Source: Nocardioides daejeonensis
GTDB lineage: Bacteria > Actinomycetota > Actinomycetes > Propionibacteriales > Nocardioidaceae
Assembly: GCF_003194585.1 (NCBI RefSeq)
Contig: NZ_QHKZ01000001.1
Coordinates: forward strand, 806,001 to 870,000
DNA length: 64,000 nucleotides
Direction of reading: 5' to 3'
The position numbers and the translations under genes are program-made. The notes beneath the pieces are model-generated. The model was not told the origin of the DNA and made no database searches. It saw only the letters and a program-made list of their open reading frames with translations. Shown here piece by piece: positions 7,588 to 18,567 of the stretch; within the stretch, counting starts at the first letter, position 1, and every line of letters starts with the position of its first letter.

Positions 7588-9467
7588 GCGGGCTCCTCGT
7601 GGAGGTCGTCGCGGAACTGCGTGCGGTAGAGATCTGCGTAGAGGCCTCCGCGAGCCAGCAGCTCCTCGTGGGTGCCCTGCTCGACGATCGTGCCGTCGTC
7701 GACGACCAGGATCGTGTGTGCGTGTCGCACCGTGGAGAGGCGGTGGGCGATCACCAACGAGGTGCGGCCGGCCAGCGCCACGTCGAGGGCCTGCTGCACA
7801 GCCGCCTCCGACTCGGAGTCCAGGTGAGCGGTCGCCTCGTCGAGCACCACGACTGCAGGTGCCTTCAGCAGGAGGCGCGCAATCGCCATCCGCTGGCGCT
7901 CGCCGCCGGACAGGCGGTGTCCCCGGTCGCCGACCACGGTGTCGAGACCGGCGGGGAGTGCCCGGACCAGATCTGCCACCCGGGCACCCTCCAGCGCCGC
8001 CCACAGCTCTTCCTCGCTGGCGGCCGGTCGGGCGTAGCGGAGGTTGGCCGCGATCGTGTCGTGGAACATGTGCGCGTCCTGCGTGACGTAGCCGACGGCA
8101 TCCTCGAGATCGTCGAGAGCGAGGTCGCGCACGTTGACGCCACCGACGCGGACAGCGCCGCCCGTCGTGTCGTAGAGCCGGGCGACGAGGTTGGTGATCG
8201 TCGACTTGCCGGCCCCCGAGGGCCCGACGAGTGCGATCATCTGGCCGGGCTCGGCAGTGAAGGTCACGTCGCGGAGCACCTGTCCGGAGTCGTGGTGGTC
8301 GGTCCGGGCCACCTTCTCGAGCGAGGCCAACGAGACCTCGTCGGCACGCGGGTAGCGGAACGCGACGTGGTCGAACTCGACCTCGAGCGGACCACTGGGC
8401 AGCCGGCGCGGGTCAGCGGGGTCCACGATCGCCGACGGCAGGTCGAGCACCTCGAAGACCCGCTCGAAGCTGACCAGCGCCGTCATCACGTCGACCCGCA
8501 CGTTGGAGAGGCCCTGCAGGGGGCCGAGCAGCCGCAGGAGCAGCGTCGCCAGGGCGAGGACGGTGCCGACCGACAGCTCCTGGTTGATCGCCATCACGCC
8601 GCCGACGCCGTACACCAGCGCGGTGGCAACCGCGGGCACCGTCGCCATCACGCCGACGAAGAGGCGGGTGAGCAGCGAGATCCGCACACCGAGGTCGCGG
8701 ACGACCGCGGCCTTCGCGGAGAAGAGCCGATCCTCGGCGTCGCGACGACCGAAGAGCTTCAGCAGCATGGCGCCGCCGACGTTGAACCGCTCGGTCATCT
8801 GGTTGCCGAGGTCGGCGTTGCCGTCCATCTGCTCGCGGGTGAGACCGGCCAGACGGAGACTCACCCAGCGGGAGACGAGGAGCAGGACCGGGAACATCGC
8901 CAGGCAGACCAGTGTCACCTGCCAGCTGAGGGCGAACATCGCTGCCCCGACCACCACGACCGAGATGACGTTGGAGACGGCGCCCGAGAGCGTCGAGGTG
9001 AACGCACGCTGAGCACCGATCACGTCATTGTTGAGCCGAGAGACGAGCGCACCGGTCTGGGTGCGAGTGAAGAAGGCCAGCGGCTGTCGTTGCACATGTC
9101 CGAAGACCCGGGTGCGCAGGTCGAAGATGAGACCCTCGCCGATGCGTGAGGAGAACCAGCCGACCAGCACCGTCAACAGTCCGCCCAGGAGGGCCGTGAT
9201 CGCCATGACGCCTGCCAACGTCACCACCAGGCGGGTGTCGCCGGCGAGGATGCCGTCGTCGACGACGCGCTGGACCAGCAGCGGGGTGACCACCACCAGA
9301 CAGGCGTCGAGGACCGTGAAGAGGAGGAACCATGCGATCAGGCGCCGGTGCGGCCCGGCGAAGCCGACCACCCGTCGCAGTGTCTTGCGCTCGAGCTTCG
9401 TGCTCACCACGCTGCGGTCAGTACGCAGGTTGCGCCACGTGGCCCCCATGCCGCCCATCCCTGACAT
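7572..9467 (-). CDS. ABC exporter, fused membrane and ATPase domains
   Basis: 631 residues. The N-terminal half is a six-helix ABC membrane domain (about residues 35-310) and the C-terminal half is one nucleotide-binding domain with Walker A GPSGAGKST (about 413), signature LSGGERQRM (about 522), Walker B VVVLDEATAHLD and the H-loop IAHRLS. This is a half-transporter that would work as a homodimer, or pair with a partner elsewhere. The cargo cannot be told from sequence; lipids and drugs are typical of the class. The ATG at 9467 (M-S-G-M) has GGAGG 6 bases upstream and is preferred to the GTG at 9482, which would contain that site. Confidence 0.9.
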   Translation of the reverse strand: MSGMGGMGATWRNLRTDRSVVSTKLERKTLRRVVGFAGPHRRLIAWFLLFTVLDACLVVVTPLLVQRVVDDGILAGDTRLVVTLAGVMAITALLGGLLTVLVGWFSSRIGEGLIFDLRTRVFGHVQRQPLAFFTRTQTGALVSRLNNDVIGAQRAFTSTLSGAVSNVISVVVVGAAMFALSWQVTLVCLAMFPVLLLVSRWVSLRLAGLTREQMDGNADLGNQMTERFNVGGAMLLKLFGRRDAEDRLFSAKAAVVRDLGVRISLLTRLFVGVMATVPAVATALVYGVGGVMAINQELSVGTVLALATLLLRLLGPLQGLSNVRVDVMTALVSFERVFEVLDLPSAIVDPADPRRLPSGPLEVEFDHVAFRYPRADEVSLASLEKVARTDHHDSGQVLRDVTFTAEPGQMIALVGPSGAGKSTITNLVARLYDTTGGAVRVGGVNVRDLALDDLEDAVGYVTQDAHMFHDTIAANLRYARPAASEEELWAALEGARVADLVRALPAGLDTVVGDRGHRLSGGERQRMAIARLLLKAPAVVVLDEATAHLDSESEAAVQQALDVALAGRTSLVIAHRLSTVRHAHTILVVDDGTIVEQGTHEELLARGGLYADLYRTQFRDDLHEEPAWTSI

Positions 9468-9577
9468 GGACCACCTCCTCACCTCAGGTCAAACGACATC
9501 AGAACACCGTGGGAGCCCACTTTGTTCCGACCACGCCGGCCCGGTGGTGCAAGCGGCGGCGCCTGTTGTGGTCGCTC

Positions 9578-11176
<1,599 letters not shown>

Positions 11177-11248
11177 CAGGGCATCTACTCTACGGGTGGC
11201 CGGCTCCGCGCCGGCACTCGGTTCGGGATCGACGGAAGGCGCGCCACC

Positions 11249-12127
11249 ATGCGGTTCAACCCCAAGGCCAACATCGGTTCCGGCCGGGTGAGCGACGCCG
11301 GCAGCGGGGGCGGCGGGGGCCGGCGGATGCCGATCCCCACCGGCAGGATGGCGGGCGGCGGCGGCCTGGGTCTGGTGCTGGTCATCATCATCTACGTGGT
11401 CTCCCAGATGATGGGCGGCGGAGGGAGCGGCGACAACGCTGCCCCCGGAGATCCGAACGCCTATGCGGACTGCCGGACCGGGGCCGACGCCAACAAGAGC
11501 GAGAAGTGTGCACGCAAGGCCGTCGCGCTCTCGTTGGAGAGCTTCTGGGCGGGCCAGGGCATCCGCGGCTTCCAACCGGCCCCGATCCAGACGTTCTCCG
11601 GCTCGGTCGACACCGCCTGCGGCAACGCGACCTCGGCTGTCGGTCCGTTCTACTGCCCCGGCGACGGCGTGATCTACCTCGACCCGACCTTCTTCGACGA
11701 CGTCCTCGAGGGCCAGCTCGGCGGGAAGGGCGGCGACTTCGTCGAGCCCTACGTGCTCGGGCACGAGTACGGGCACCACATCCAGAACGTGACCCAGCAG
11801 ATGCGCAACGTACGCACCCAGCAGGGCGAGAACAGCGATGCGGTCAAGCTCGAGCTCCAGGCCGACTGCTACGCGGGACTGTGGACCCGGGCCGCGTCCA
11901 GCACCACCGACGACTCTGGCGTCCGGATCTTCGAATCCATCGACCAGGGTGACATCCAGGAGGCCCTCGACGCCGCCTACACCGTCGGAGACGACCACAT
12001 CCAGAAGGTCGCCGGACGCAGGGTCGACACCGGGCAGTGGACCCACGGCTCCTCCGAGCAGCGGATGCAGTGGTTCCGCCGCGGCTACGAGAGTGGCGAC
12101 TTCGAAGCGTGCGACATCTGGCGCTGA
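11249..12127 (+). CDS. Neutral zinc metallopeptidase family protein, membrane anchored
   Basis: 292 residues. This is the YpfJ-type putative neutral zinc metallopeptidase family. A Gly-rich N-terminus is followed by one membrane helix (about residues 37-55) and an outer domain with the HExxH motif HEYGH (His172, Glu173, His176) and the downstream LELQADCYAGLW, where the Glu is the likely third zinc ligand. There are several Cys in the outer domain that may form disulfides. The ATG at 11249 (M-R-F-N-P) is the natural start; the open frame upstream is antisense to the ABC-F gene. The peptidase activity of this family is predicted, not well proven. Confidence 0.85.
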   Translation: MRFNPKANIGSGRVSDAGSGGGGGRRMPIPTGRMAGGGGLGLVLVIIIYVVSQMMGGGGSGDNAAPGDPNAYADCRTGADANKSEKCARKAVALSLESFWAGQGIRGFQPAPIQTFSGSVDTACGNATSAVGPFYCPGDGVIYLDPTFFDDVLEGQLGGKGGDFVEPYVLGHEYGHHIQNVTQQMRNVRTQQGENSDAVKLELQADCYAGLWTRAASSTTDDSGVRIFESIDQGDIQEALDAAYTVGDDHIQKVAGRRVDTGQWTHGSSEQRMQWFRRGYESGDFEACDIWR

Positions 12128-12136
12128 GCGGAGCGC

Positions 12137-13036
12137 TCAGAGGAGGCGTTCGACTTCGGGGAAGAGGCGCTGCAGCGACCGGATGTACGGCGCCACGGCA
12201 GGGTGCCGGTACTTGGCTGCCAGCGCTCCCTCTCCCGCAGCGGCCCGGAAGAGCGCCCACTCGACGCGGTTGACCGCGGTGAGGACCGCGGTGACCCGGG
12301 CACCGTGCTCGACCTCGGCGCGTGTTGCGATGCCGTCCGGCAGCCCCAGCAGGTAGGCGTCGACCAGAGGCGTGAACTCCTCTCGCGCGCTCAGGGCGTA
12401 GTAGCCCAGGTCGGAGCCGACCGGGCCGTGACCGAGGCTTCCCCAGTCGATCGCCAGCACGTCGTCGCCCTCGCGCCCGAGGAGGTTCGCCGGCGTCGGG
12501 TCACCGTGCTGCACGACCTGCGGCAGGTCGTCCAGCTCGTCGAGCAGCGTGAGCTGACGCGCCCAGAGCCGGTCGGCGACGTCCGCCACCGTCGTGCGGG
12601 CAAGGGTCCGCCAACCACCGTTGTGGGCCACGCGACGCATCCGGTCCCGCAGCTGATTGCGGGCTGCCTGCTGGTAGTGGAGCCGCTCGCCTGCGAAGCG
12701 GCCCAGACACCGGGCCACCACCAGGCCGTTGTTGGCGGCGTCCTCCACCCAGGGCTGGATGATCGTGATGCCGTCGTCGTCCTCGTCGACAGCGGAGCGC
12801 CCCGGCGCCCGAAGCCCGGTCGTACCCTCGACCAGGCCCGCGGCCTGCACATCGGCGTCGCGGCGCCACCAGGCGAAGTGATGCGGGTCGGAGAGCTCGC
12901 CCGGATCACCGGGCTGAGGAGCCGCCAACCGCTTGACGACCACCGGCTGCTCCCCCAGCACTGCCCGCCATACCCCCAGGGTGCACGGTCCCCGACCGCC
13001 GGGGAGCGCGTGCCATCCGGGTTGCGGGCGCCACAT
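12137..13036 (-). CDS. Phosphotransferase of the aminoglycoside phosphotransferase/choline kinase fold
   Basis: 299 residues. The protein-kinase-like fold is shown by VVVKRL (nucleotide-binding Lys), the catalytic loop HGDPTPANLL (around His177, Asp179) and AIDWGSLGHGP for metal binding. Many such proteins in actinobacteria are of unknown substrate; the name does not imply antibiotic resistance. The start M-W-R-P at 13036 is taken because the frame upstream is low in coding character; there is no clear ribosome-binding site, and the sequence GCGCCATG at the start offers no better option. It stops 9 bases from the convergent metallopeptidase gene and is separated by 113 bases from the gene upstream. 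Confidence 0.75.
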   Translation of the reverse strand: MWRPQPGWHALPGGRGPCTLGVWRAVLGEQPVVVKRLAAPQPGDPGELSDPHHFAWWRRDADVQAAGLVEGTTGLRAPGRSAVDEDDDGITIIQPWVEDAANNGLVVARCLGRFAGERLHYQQAARNQLRDRMRRVAHNGGWRTLARTTVADVADRLWARQLTLLDELDDLPQVVQHGDPTPANLLGREGDDVLAIDWGSLGHGPVGSDLGYYALSAREEFTPLVDAYLLGLPDGIATRAEVEHGARVTAVLTAVNRVEWALFRAAAGEGALAAKYRHPAVAPYIRSLQRLFPEVERLL

Positions 13037-13149
13037 GGCGCCATGGTGACACGCTCCGGCCGCGCCGTCAGCCGTTCGACACGCACGCGCGTCTGCGCGC
13101 CGCCGCAACGTCATGCCTTCGGCGCGACGCATGCCGCCCGGCCCGGAGG

Positions 13150-13587
13150 TCAGAGATGTTCGCGGATCGCCTCGACACCGGCGTGGGCGCGGGGACCGTC
13201 CGAGCCCTGGAGCGCCATCACCGAGCACGTGGTGCCGTCGGCGAGGTCGAGCACGGCCCACGGGGCGCCGCGCGGCAACCGGACCGCGATCACCTGCGCC
13301 CACTCGAAGTCACGGCGCTTGTAGCCGTTGACGACCACCAGGCCCTGGTCACTGACCTCGACACGCGCGCGCAGCAGTGCCCAGAAGACGGAGGCTATTC
13401 CGATGCCCAGGACGATCGCCGTGATCCGCTGGAAGAGGTCGAAGTCCTCCTGCACCGACTCCGGAAGCAGCACCCACACAGCCACGAAGATGACGAAGAG
13501 GAAGACGCCTCCCGTGATGCCGACGATCCTGACCCCCAGAGGACGCCAGGTGCGCGGCCGGCCGGCGGCCTCAGAGGCGGCAGGCAT
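13150..13587 (-). CDS. Small membrane protein with a PH-like domain, function unknown
   Basis: 145 residues. Two hydrophobic helices (about residues 19-40 and 53-70) are followed by a soluble part with the pattern ARVEVSDQGLVVVNGYKRRDFEWAQV in which alternating residues suggest the PH-like beta barrel often seen in actinobacterial membrane proteins. The ATG at 13587 overlaps the hisG stop by 17 bases, so it is probably translated with hisG. Starting further upstream (13635) would extend deep into hisG. A role in histidine synthesis is unlikely; the position after hisG recurs in actinobacteria as far as I recall. Confidence 0.65.
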   Translation of the reverse strand: MPAASEAAGRPRTWRPLGVRIVGITGGVFLFVIFVAVWVLLPESVQEDFDLFQRITAIVLGIGIASVFWALLRARVEVSDQGLVVVNGYKRRDFEWAQVIAVRLPRGAPWAVLDLADGTTCSVMALQGSDGPRAHAGVEAIREHL

Positions 13588-14437
13588 GGATATCGGTGAG
13601 CAGGATGCCGCGCGCACCCAGGTCGTAGAGCGCATCCATCAGACGCTGGGCGCCGTCGCGCGGGACCATGGCCCGCACCGCGACCCAGCCCTGTCGATGA
13701 AGTGGCGAGACGGTCGGGCTCTCGATGCCCGGCGTGAGGGCGACCGCGTCACTGACGTGCTCGCTCTTGATGTCGTAGTCCATCATCACGTAGGAGCGCG
13801 CCACCAGCACGCCTTCGAGGCGGCGCATGAAGACCTCGTAGCCCGGGTGCTGGTCGGCGCCCGGCCGGTCGATGAGCACCGCCTCGGAGTTGAGGATCAC
13901 CTCGCCGAAGGTCGCCAGGCCGGCGGCACGCAGCGTGCTGCCGGTCTCCACGACATCGGCGATCACATCGGCCACCCCGAGCTGGATGCTGGTCTCGACC
14001 GCGCCGTCGAGACGGGTCACCGACGCACCGATCCCGCGTTCGGCCAGGAACCGCTCGACGATGCCGACGTACGACGTCGCGATCCGCAGACCTTCGAGGT
14101 CGCCCAGTGCCTGGTAGCGACCCGCCGGCGCCGCGAAGTGGAACCGGGAACGGCCGAAGCCGAGGCCGCGCACCTCATGGGCGGCAGCACCGGAGTCGAG
14201 GAGCAGGTCGCGGCCGGTGATGCCCACGTCGAGCGTTCCTTCACCCACGTAGAGCGCGATGTCGCGGGGCCGCAGGTAGAAGAACTCGACGTTGTTCTCC
14301 GCGTCGGTGAGCGCCAGCTCCTTGCTGTCGCTGCGCTGGCGGTAGCCGGACTCGCGCAGCATCTCGGTCGCGGCCTGCGACAGCGCCCCCTTGTTGGGTA
14401 CGGCGATCCGCAGGAGGCCGTTGGGCGTCTCGGTCAT
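13571..14437 (-). CDS. hisG: ATP phosphoribosyltransferase HisG (long form)
   Basis: 288 residues. It joins ATP and PRPP in the first committed step of histidine synthesis. The N-terminal RIAVPNKGAL, the DVGITGRDLL segment and the PRPP-binding DVVETGSTL region are all present. The length and the last 75 or so residues (a regulatory ACT-like domain) mark the long, histidine-inhibited form that needs no HisZ. It begins 11 bases after hisE, the next enzyme but one in the pathway. Feedback control by histidine is expected from the C-terminal domain. Confidence 0.95.
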   Translation of the reverse strand: MTETPNGLLRIAVPNKGALSQAATEMLRESGYRQRSDSKELALTDAENNVEFFYLRPRDIALYVGEGTLDVGITGRDLLLDSGAAAHEVRGLGFGRSRFHFAAPAGRYQALGDLEGLRIATSYVGIVERFLAERGIGASVTRLDGAVETSIQLGVADVIADVVETGSTLRAAGLATFGEVILNSEAVLIDRPGADQHPGYEVFMRRLEGVLVARSYVMMDYDIKSEHVSDAVALTPGIESPTVSPLHRQGWVAVRAMVPRDGAQRLMDALYDLGARGILLTDIHACRL

Positions 14438-14448
14438 TCGTGGGTTCC

Positions 14449-14712
14449 TTAGAGGTGTGCGTAGACGTCGTCGAGGGTGAGGCCGGTGGCGATCATGAGC
14501 ACCTGCGCGTGGTAGAGCAGCTGGGAGATCTCCTCCGCAGCCGCCTCCTTGCCCTCATGCTCGGCAGCCATCCAGGACTCGGCAGCCTCCTCCACCAGCT
14601 TCTTGCCGATGGCATGGACGCCGGCGTCGAGCTGCTTGACCGTGCCGGACCCCTCGGGGCGGGACCGGGCCTTCTCGTTGAGCTCGGCCCAGAGTTCCTC
14701 GAACGTCTTCAC
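14449..14712 (-). CDS. hisE: Phosphoribosyl-ATP pyrophosphatase HisE
   Basis: 87 residues from the chosen GTG. It removes pyrophosphate from phosphoribosyl-ATP, step two of histidine synthesis. The MazG-like helical fold is visible in [13 protein letters not shown] and [14 protein letters not shown], which carry the acidic metal ligands. The start is placed at GTG 14712 (M-K-T-F-E-E-L) because TAGGGT lies 8 bases upstream in leaderless position; GTG at 14718 and TTG at 14721 are alternatives. hisE-hisG therefore probably has its own promoter and is not simply the tail of the riboflavin operon. Confidence 0.9.
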   Translation of the reverse strand: MKTFEELWAELNEKARSRPEGSGTVKQLDAGVHAIGKKLVEEAAESWMAAEHEGKEAAAEEISQLLYHAQVLMIATGLTLDDVYAHL

Positions 14713-14720
14713 GTGCACCA

Positions 14721-14726
14721 ACCCTA
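14721..14726 (-). promoter_or_regulatory. -10 box for hisE-hisG
   Basis: TAGGGT on the minus strand ends 8 bases before the GTG at 14712. It would give hisE-hisG a transcript separate from ribH. Confidence 0.45.
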
Positions 14727-14772
14727 CGGCTCCTCCCCGGCCGGCGCGTGCCGGGTCCGGGGAGCAGGATCC

Positions 14773-15267
14773 TCAGAGCTGGGACTCGATGAAGCCGCGC
14801 CGGATCTTGCGCAAGGTGGTGGCGGTGACCAGCGCAGCCGACGTGGCCTCCCAGCCCTTGTCCTCACGGGAGTCGGCGAGGCCCGCCCGGTCGAGGGCCT
14901 GCTCCTCGTTGTCGCAGGTGAGCAGGCCGAAGCCGATCGGCACGCCCGTATCGATCGCGACGCGGGTGAGACCGTCGGTCGCCGCGTTGGAGACGAACTC
15001 GAAGTGCGGCGTACCGCCACGGATCACGACGCCGAGGGCGATCACCGCGTCGTAGGAGGCGGCCAGTGCGTTGGCGACCACCGGCAGCTCGAAGGCTCCC
15101 GGGACGCGCACGACCACGGGCGCCTCGACGCGGTAGGCCTTGAGGCAGCGTTCGGCGCCGTCCAGCAGGCCGTTCATGACGGTCTCGTGCCAGCTCGCCG
15201 CCACCACGGCCACCCGGAGGTCGTGGCAGTCGATCGGCTTCTCGTCAGGGGCTCCGGCTCCACTCAT
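14773..15267 (-). CDS. ribH: 6,7-dimethyl-8-ribityllumazine synthase
   Basis: 164 residues. It condenses the ribityl-aminouracil with dihydroxybutanone phosphate to lumazine, the step before riboflavin. Family motifs are [32 protein letters not shown] and [13 protein letters not shown]; these include the active-site His of the GGTPHF region. Five bases separate it from ribBA upstream, so it is the last gene of the rib operon. The normal assembly is a pentamer or 60-mer; which one cannot be read here. Confidence 0.95.
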   Translation of the reverse strand: MSGAGAPDEKPIDCHDLRVAVVAASWHETVMNGLLDGAERCLKAYRVEAPVVVRVPGAFELPVVANALAASYDAVIALGVVIRGGTPHFEFVSNAATDGLTRVAIDTGVPIGFGLLTCDNEEQALDRAGLADSREDKGWEATSAALVTATTLRKIRRGFIESQL

Positions 15268-15272
15268 GTCTG

Positions 15273-16529
15273 CTACTCCTCGTCGTGGGTCTGGCCCGGC
15301 TCGAAGCCGAGATCAGGTAGTTGGTGTCCCATCCTGTCGCGCTTGGTCAACAGGTAGGCCAGGTTGTGGTCGTTGGGATGCGGGGTGAGGGGCACCCGCT
15401 CAGCGACCCGGACACCGTAGTCCTCGAGGTTGCTGACCTTGTCGGGGTTGTTGGTCATCAACCGCACGTTCGTGACGCCGAGGTCGCGCAGGATCTGCGT
15501 TGCGGTGCCGTAGTGGCGCGCGTCCGCGGGCAGGCCGAGGTCGAGGTTCGCGTCGACCGTGTCGCGGCCGCCGTCCTGCAGCTGGTATGCCTGCAGCTTG
15601 GCGACCAGCCCGATGCCGCGCCCCTCGTGGCCGCGCAGATAGACCACGACGCCGCGACCCTCCTTGGTGATCTGCTCCAGCGCCTCGTCGAGCTGCGGGC
15701 CGCAGTCGCATCGGTAGGAGCCGAAGACGTCCCCGGTCAGGCATTCGGAGTGGACCCGGGTGAGCACCGGCTCGTCGCCGCTGACGTCACCTGCAACCAG
15801 CGCGACGTGCTCGCTGCCGTCGATGGTGATCCGGTAGCCATACGCGGTGAAGTCGCCGGAGCGCGTGGGCAACGTCGTCACGGCGACCCGCTCGGCCAGA
15901 TGCTCGGTGCGCCTGCGGTAGCGGACCAGGTCCTCGATCGAGATCATCGCCAGGCCGTGCTCGTCGGCGAACGCGCGCAGCTCGGGCGCACGCTTCATCG
16001 TGCCGTCGTCGTTGACGATCTCGACGAGCACACCCGCCGGCGTCAGGCCAGCCAGCCTGGCGAGGTCGACCGCCGCCTCCGTGTGGCCGCGGCGCACCAG
16101 GACCCCACCCTCGCGGTAGCGCAGCGGGAACACGTGCCCGGGGCGCGTCAGCTCCCACGGCTCGGTCGCCGAGTCGGCCAGCACCCGCGCGGTGCGGGCC
16201 CGGTCGGCAGCCGAGATGCCCGTGCTGACGCCGTCACGCGCGTCGACGGAGAGGGTGTAGGCGGTCCGCAGCTTGTCGCGGTTGTGCGGCGTCATCAGGG
16301 GGATCTCGAGGCGGTCGAGCATCTCCCCCGGCATCGGCACACAGATCACGCCGCTGGAGTGGCGGATGGTGAATGCCATCAGCTCCGGCGTCGCCTTCGA
16401 TGCGGCGAAGATGATGTCGCCCTCGTTCTCACGGTCCTCGTCATCGACGACGACCACGGCCTTGCCCGCGGCGATGTCCTCGATAGCGCGCTCGACCGGG
16501 TCGAGACGGACGCTGGCGTGTTCGGTCAT
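15273..16529 (-). CDS. ribBA: Bifunctional 3,4-dihydroxy-2-butanone-4-phosphate synthase / GTP cyclohydrolase II
   Basis: 418 residues. The N-terminal half (about 10-205) is dihydroxybutanone phosphate synthase, with [19 protein letters not shown] and [14 protein letters not shown]. The C-terminal half is GTP cyclohydrolase II, with the zinc-binding [18 protein letters not shown] region and [11 protein letters not shown]. Together they start both branches of riboflavin synthesis. The ATG at 16529 starts M-T-E-H-A; upstream sequence in frame has no coding character. It is the third gene of the riboflavin operon behind the FMN riboswitch, 49 bases after ribE. Confidence 0.95.
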   Translation of the reverse strand: MTEHASVRLDPVERAIEDIAAGKAVVVVDDEDRENEGDIIFAASKATPELMAFTIRHSSGVICVPMPGEMLDRLEIPLMTPHNRDKLRTAYTLSVDARDGVSTGISAADRARTARVLADSATEPWELTRPGHVFPLRYREGGVLVRRGHTEAAVDLARLAGLTPAGVLVEIVNDDGTMKRAPELRAFADEHGLAMISIEDLVRYRRRTEHLAERVAVTTLPTRSGDFTAYGYRITIDGSEHVALVAGDVSGDEPVLTRVHSECLTGDVFGSYRCDCGPQLDEALEQITKEGRGVVVYLRGHEGRGIGLVAKLQAYQLQDGGRDTVDANLDLGLPADARHYGTATQILRDLGVTNVRLMTNNPDKVSNLEDYGVRVAERVPLTPHPNDHNLAYLLTKRDRMGHQLPDLGFEPGQTHDEE

Positions 16530-16578
16530 CGGTTGACTCCTGCTGTTGTGATGCTGTGGTTTCGGGAAGGGACGGCTC

Positions 16579-17211
16579 TCACGGACGTAGCCGCTCGACG
16601 TACTCCGGACGGAGCAGGCGTTCGACATGCTTGGCGATCACGTCGACCTCGAGGTTGACCCGGTCGCCGACCGCCCGGAAGCCGAGCGTGGTGCGTGCCA
16701 GGGTCTCGGGGATCAGGCTGACGGTGAAGGACGTGTCGCCCGCCTCCACGACGGTGAGAGAGATGCCGTCGACCGTGATCGACCCCTTGTCGACGAGGTA
16801 GTGAGCGAGGTGCTCGGGCAGGGAGATCTCCACGACCTCCCAATGCTGGCTGGGCTCGCGGCGCAGGAGCGTGCCTACGCCGTCGACGTGCCCCTGCACG
16901 ATGTGGCCACCGAGACGCTTGTCCGCTGTCACTGCACGTTCGAGGTTGACCCGGTCGCCGGCGGCAGCGCCAAGGAGCGAGGTCTTGTCGAGCGTCTCCT
17001 GCATGACGTCGGCAGTCCACAGGTCCGCCACCCCGCCAGGGGTGCTGGAGCCTGTTGAGACCACCGTCAGGCAGCAGCCGTTGACCGCGATCGAGTCGCC
17101 CAGGTGTACGTCGTCGAGCACGGTCTCGGCGCGGATCGTGAGCTGGAGGGCGTCCCCCTGAGGGACGATGTCGACGACGGTGCCGAGCTCCTCGACGATG
17201 CCGGTGAACAT
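16579..17211 (-). CDS. ribE: Riboflavin synthase, alpha subunit
   Basis: 210 residues. It converts two lumazine molecules to riboflavin. The N-terminal [10 protein letters not shown] is diagnostic and the protein shows the internal duplication of two lumazine-binding barrels (about 1-97 and 98-200), each with a G(D)SIAVNG or GSITVDG type turn and a following CLTVV or SLTVV strand. The ATG at 17211 is 8 bases after GGAG; a GTG at 17217 is too close to that site. The start lies 2 bases from the ribD stop, so translation is coupled. Confidence 0.95.
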   Translation of the reverse strand: MFTGIVEELGTVVDIVPQGDALQLTIRAETVLDDVHLGDSIAVNGCCLTVVSTGSSTPGGVADLWTADVMQETLDKTSLLGAAAGDRVNLERAVTADKRLGGHIVQGHVDGVGTLLRREPSQHWEVVEISLPEHLAHYLVDKGSITVDGISLTVVEAGDTSFTVSLIPETLARTTLGFRAVGDRVNLEVDVIAKHVERLLRPEYVERLRP

Positions 17212-17213
17212 GA

Positions 17214-18347
17214 TCACTGCTCCTTCGTTGCGGGCGGTTCGGGCGAGAGGGTGAGACGAATGTTGGGGGCGCTGTCGGGCGCCTCGAGGATGCTGATGTC
17301 GGTGACTTCCAGGTGCCGTGCGTCCGCGATCGTGTCGATGCCGAGGTCAGCGACTGCCGCACGACCGGAGCCCAGCAGCATCGGGGCCAGGTAGCAGACG
17401 ACCTCGTCGACGAGGCCGGCGCGCAGGAAGGCAGCGGCCACGGTCGGTCCACCCTCCAGGAAGAGATGGCGTGCGTCGCGCGCCCACAGGGCAGCCAGCA
17501 CCTCCCTCGGGTCATGGGTGCGCAGGTGCAGGGTCTCGGCGCTGTCGTCCAGGACGCGGCGGCCGGCGGGAATGTCTCGCTCCCCCATCACCACCCGGAG
17601 CAGCTGCCGGGGCAGCGGCCGATCCTGTGCGTCACGCACCGTCAGGGCAGGATCGTCGTCGATCACCGTGCCGGTGCCGACCAGGATCGCGTCGGCGTCG
17701 GCACGTAGCCGGTGCGTGTCCCGGCGCGCCTCGGGCGAGGAGATCCACCGGCTGGTGCCGTCGCCAGCTGCGCTCCGGCCATCGAGAGTGGCGGCGAACT
17801 TCCAGGTCACGAAGGGACGGCCGAGCTCCATCGCTCGGCTCCAGATTCGATTGAGCACGCGCGACTCCTCAGCCAGGAGTCCGGACTCCACCGTGAGCCC
17901 CGCTGCGCGGAGCCGGGCTGCGCCACCCTGCGCGGTCGGGTTCGGGTCGGATTGGGCGAAGACCACGCGGGCCACGCCTGCCTCGATGAGCGCCTCGGCG
18001 CACGGACCGGTGCGTCCGGTGTGGTTGCAGGGCTCCAAGGTGACGAGGGCCGTCGTACCCCGTGCGGCGGAGCCGGCCGCCGCCAGTGCCTCCACCTCAG
18101 CGTGCGGCGTTCCGGCACCCCGGTGGTAGCCCTCGGCTACCACCCGCCCGTCCCGGGCCAGCAGGACGCAGCCGACCCGCGGGTTGGGGCCGAGCGGCAC
18201 GCCGGGAGTGGCCGCGAGCTCGAGGGCACGCCGCATGGCGCGCACCTCGCCGGCGTGGAACTCCCCTGCGCTGGTGGCCACCGCCTCGCCTCTCTGGTCC
18301 GGTCGCGGACTCTGGGGCGTAGTGGGCGTGGCCTGCCGTGTCGACAC
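17214..18347 (-). CDS. ribD: Bifunctional riboflavin deaminase-reductase RibD
   Basis: 377 residues from the GTG at 18347. The N-terminal deaminase domain has the zinc motif HAEV and PCNHTGRTGPC; the C-terminal half is the reductase, with TWKFAATLDGR and LFLEGGPTVAAAFL. It carries out two successive steps in the pyrimidine branch of riboflavin synthesis. The first 37 residues before MRRALELA are unusual, so a start at GTG 18281 or the ATG at 18236 is possible. The first gene of the operon, it begins 15 bases after the FMN riboswitch, which must control the whole ribD-E-BA-H unit. Confidence 0.9.
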   Translation of the reverse strand: MSTRQATPTTPQSPRPDQRGEAVATSAGEFHAGEVRAMRRALELAATPGVPLGPNPRVGCVLLARDGRVVAEGYHRGAGTPHAEVEALAAAGSAARGTTALVTLEPCNHTGRTGPCAEALIEAGVARVVFAQSDPNPTAQGGAARLRAAGLTVESGLLAEESRVLNRIWSRAMELGRPFVTWKFAATLDGRSAAGDGTSRWISSPEARRDTHRLRADADAILVGTGTVIDDDPALTVRDAQDRPLPRQLLRVVMGERDIPAGRRVLDDSAETLHLRTHDPREVLAALWARDARHLFLEGGPTVAAAFLRAGLVDEVVCYLAPMLLGSGRAAVADLGIDTIADARHLEVTDISILEAPDSAPNIRLTLSPEPPATKEQ

Positions 18348-18362
18348 GGCTGGTCATCGCAT

Positions 18363-18482
18363 TGCTCTTCCCATCCGGACTTTGACCGTCGGTCCAGGAG
18401 TTCCACCTGGTCAACCGGTCACTGGTTGTGACCGGGTCGCGGACTTTCACCGCCGGCTCGGAATTTCACCGACCCCAGAGCA
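18363..18482 (-). promoter_or_regulatory. FMN riboswitch (RFN element)
   Basis: Read on the minus strand the RFN core is complete. P1 is TGCTCT/AGAGCA (18477-18482 with 18363-18368). The conserved blocks follow: GGTGAAATTCCGAGCCGGCGG, here split by the usual strands, GTGAAAGTCCGCGA, a variable arm GGTCACAACCAGTGACC, then GGACCGACGGTCAAAGTCCGGATGGG. It binds FMN and shuts off downstream rib genes. In high-GC actinobacteria this usually works on translation; no U-tract terminator is visible between it and ribD. Confidence 0.95.
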
Positions 18483-18484
18483 CG

Positions 18485-18499
18485 CGAGTTGAAAACTCG
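18485..18499 (-). promoter_or_regulatory. Short hairpin directly upstream of the FMN riboswitch
   Basis: CGAGTT-GAA-AACTCG is a perfect 6-base-pair inverted repeat with a 3-base loop, two bases outside riboswitch P1. A -10-like CAGGAT (minus strand, 18508-18513) would start the transcript near 18501, so this hairpin would be the very 5' end of the mRNA and may protect it. Confidence 0.4.
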
Positions 18500-18567
18500 T
18501 CGACCACATCCTGCCATAAGCCCCCGCACCATCGTGCGCACCCCGTCCGGTGGGTGGCCAGCAGGGT

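Noticed and set aside
12137..13036. Aminoglycoside resistance gene
   Set aside because: The fold is shared by many kinases; nothing ties this protein to an antibiotic.
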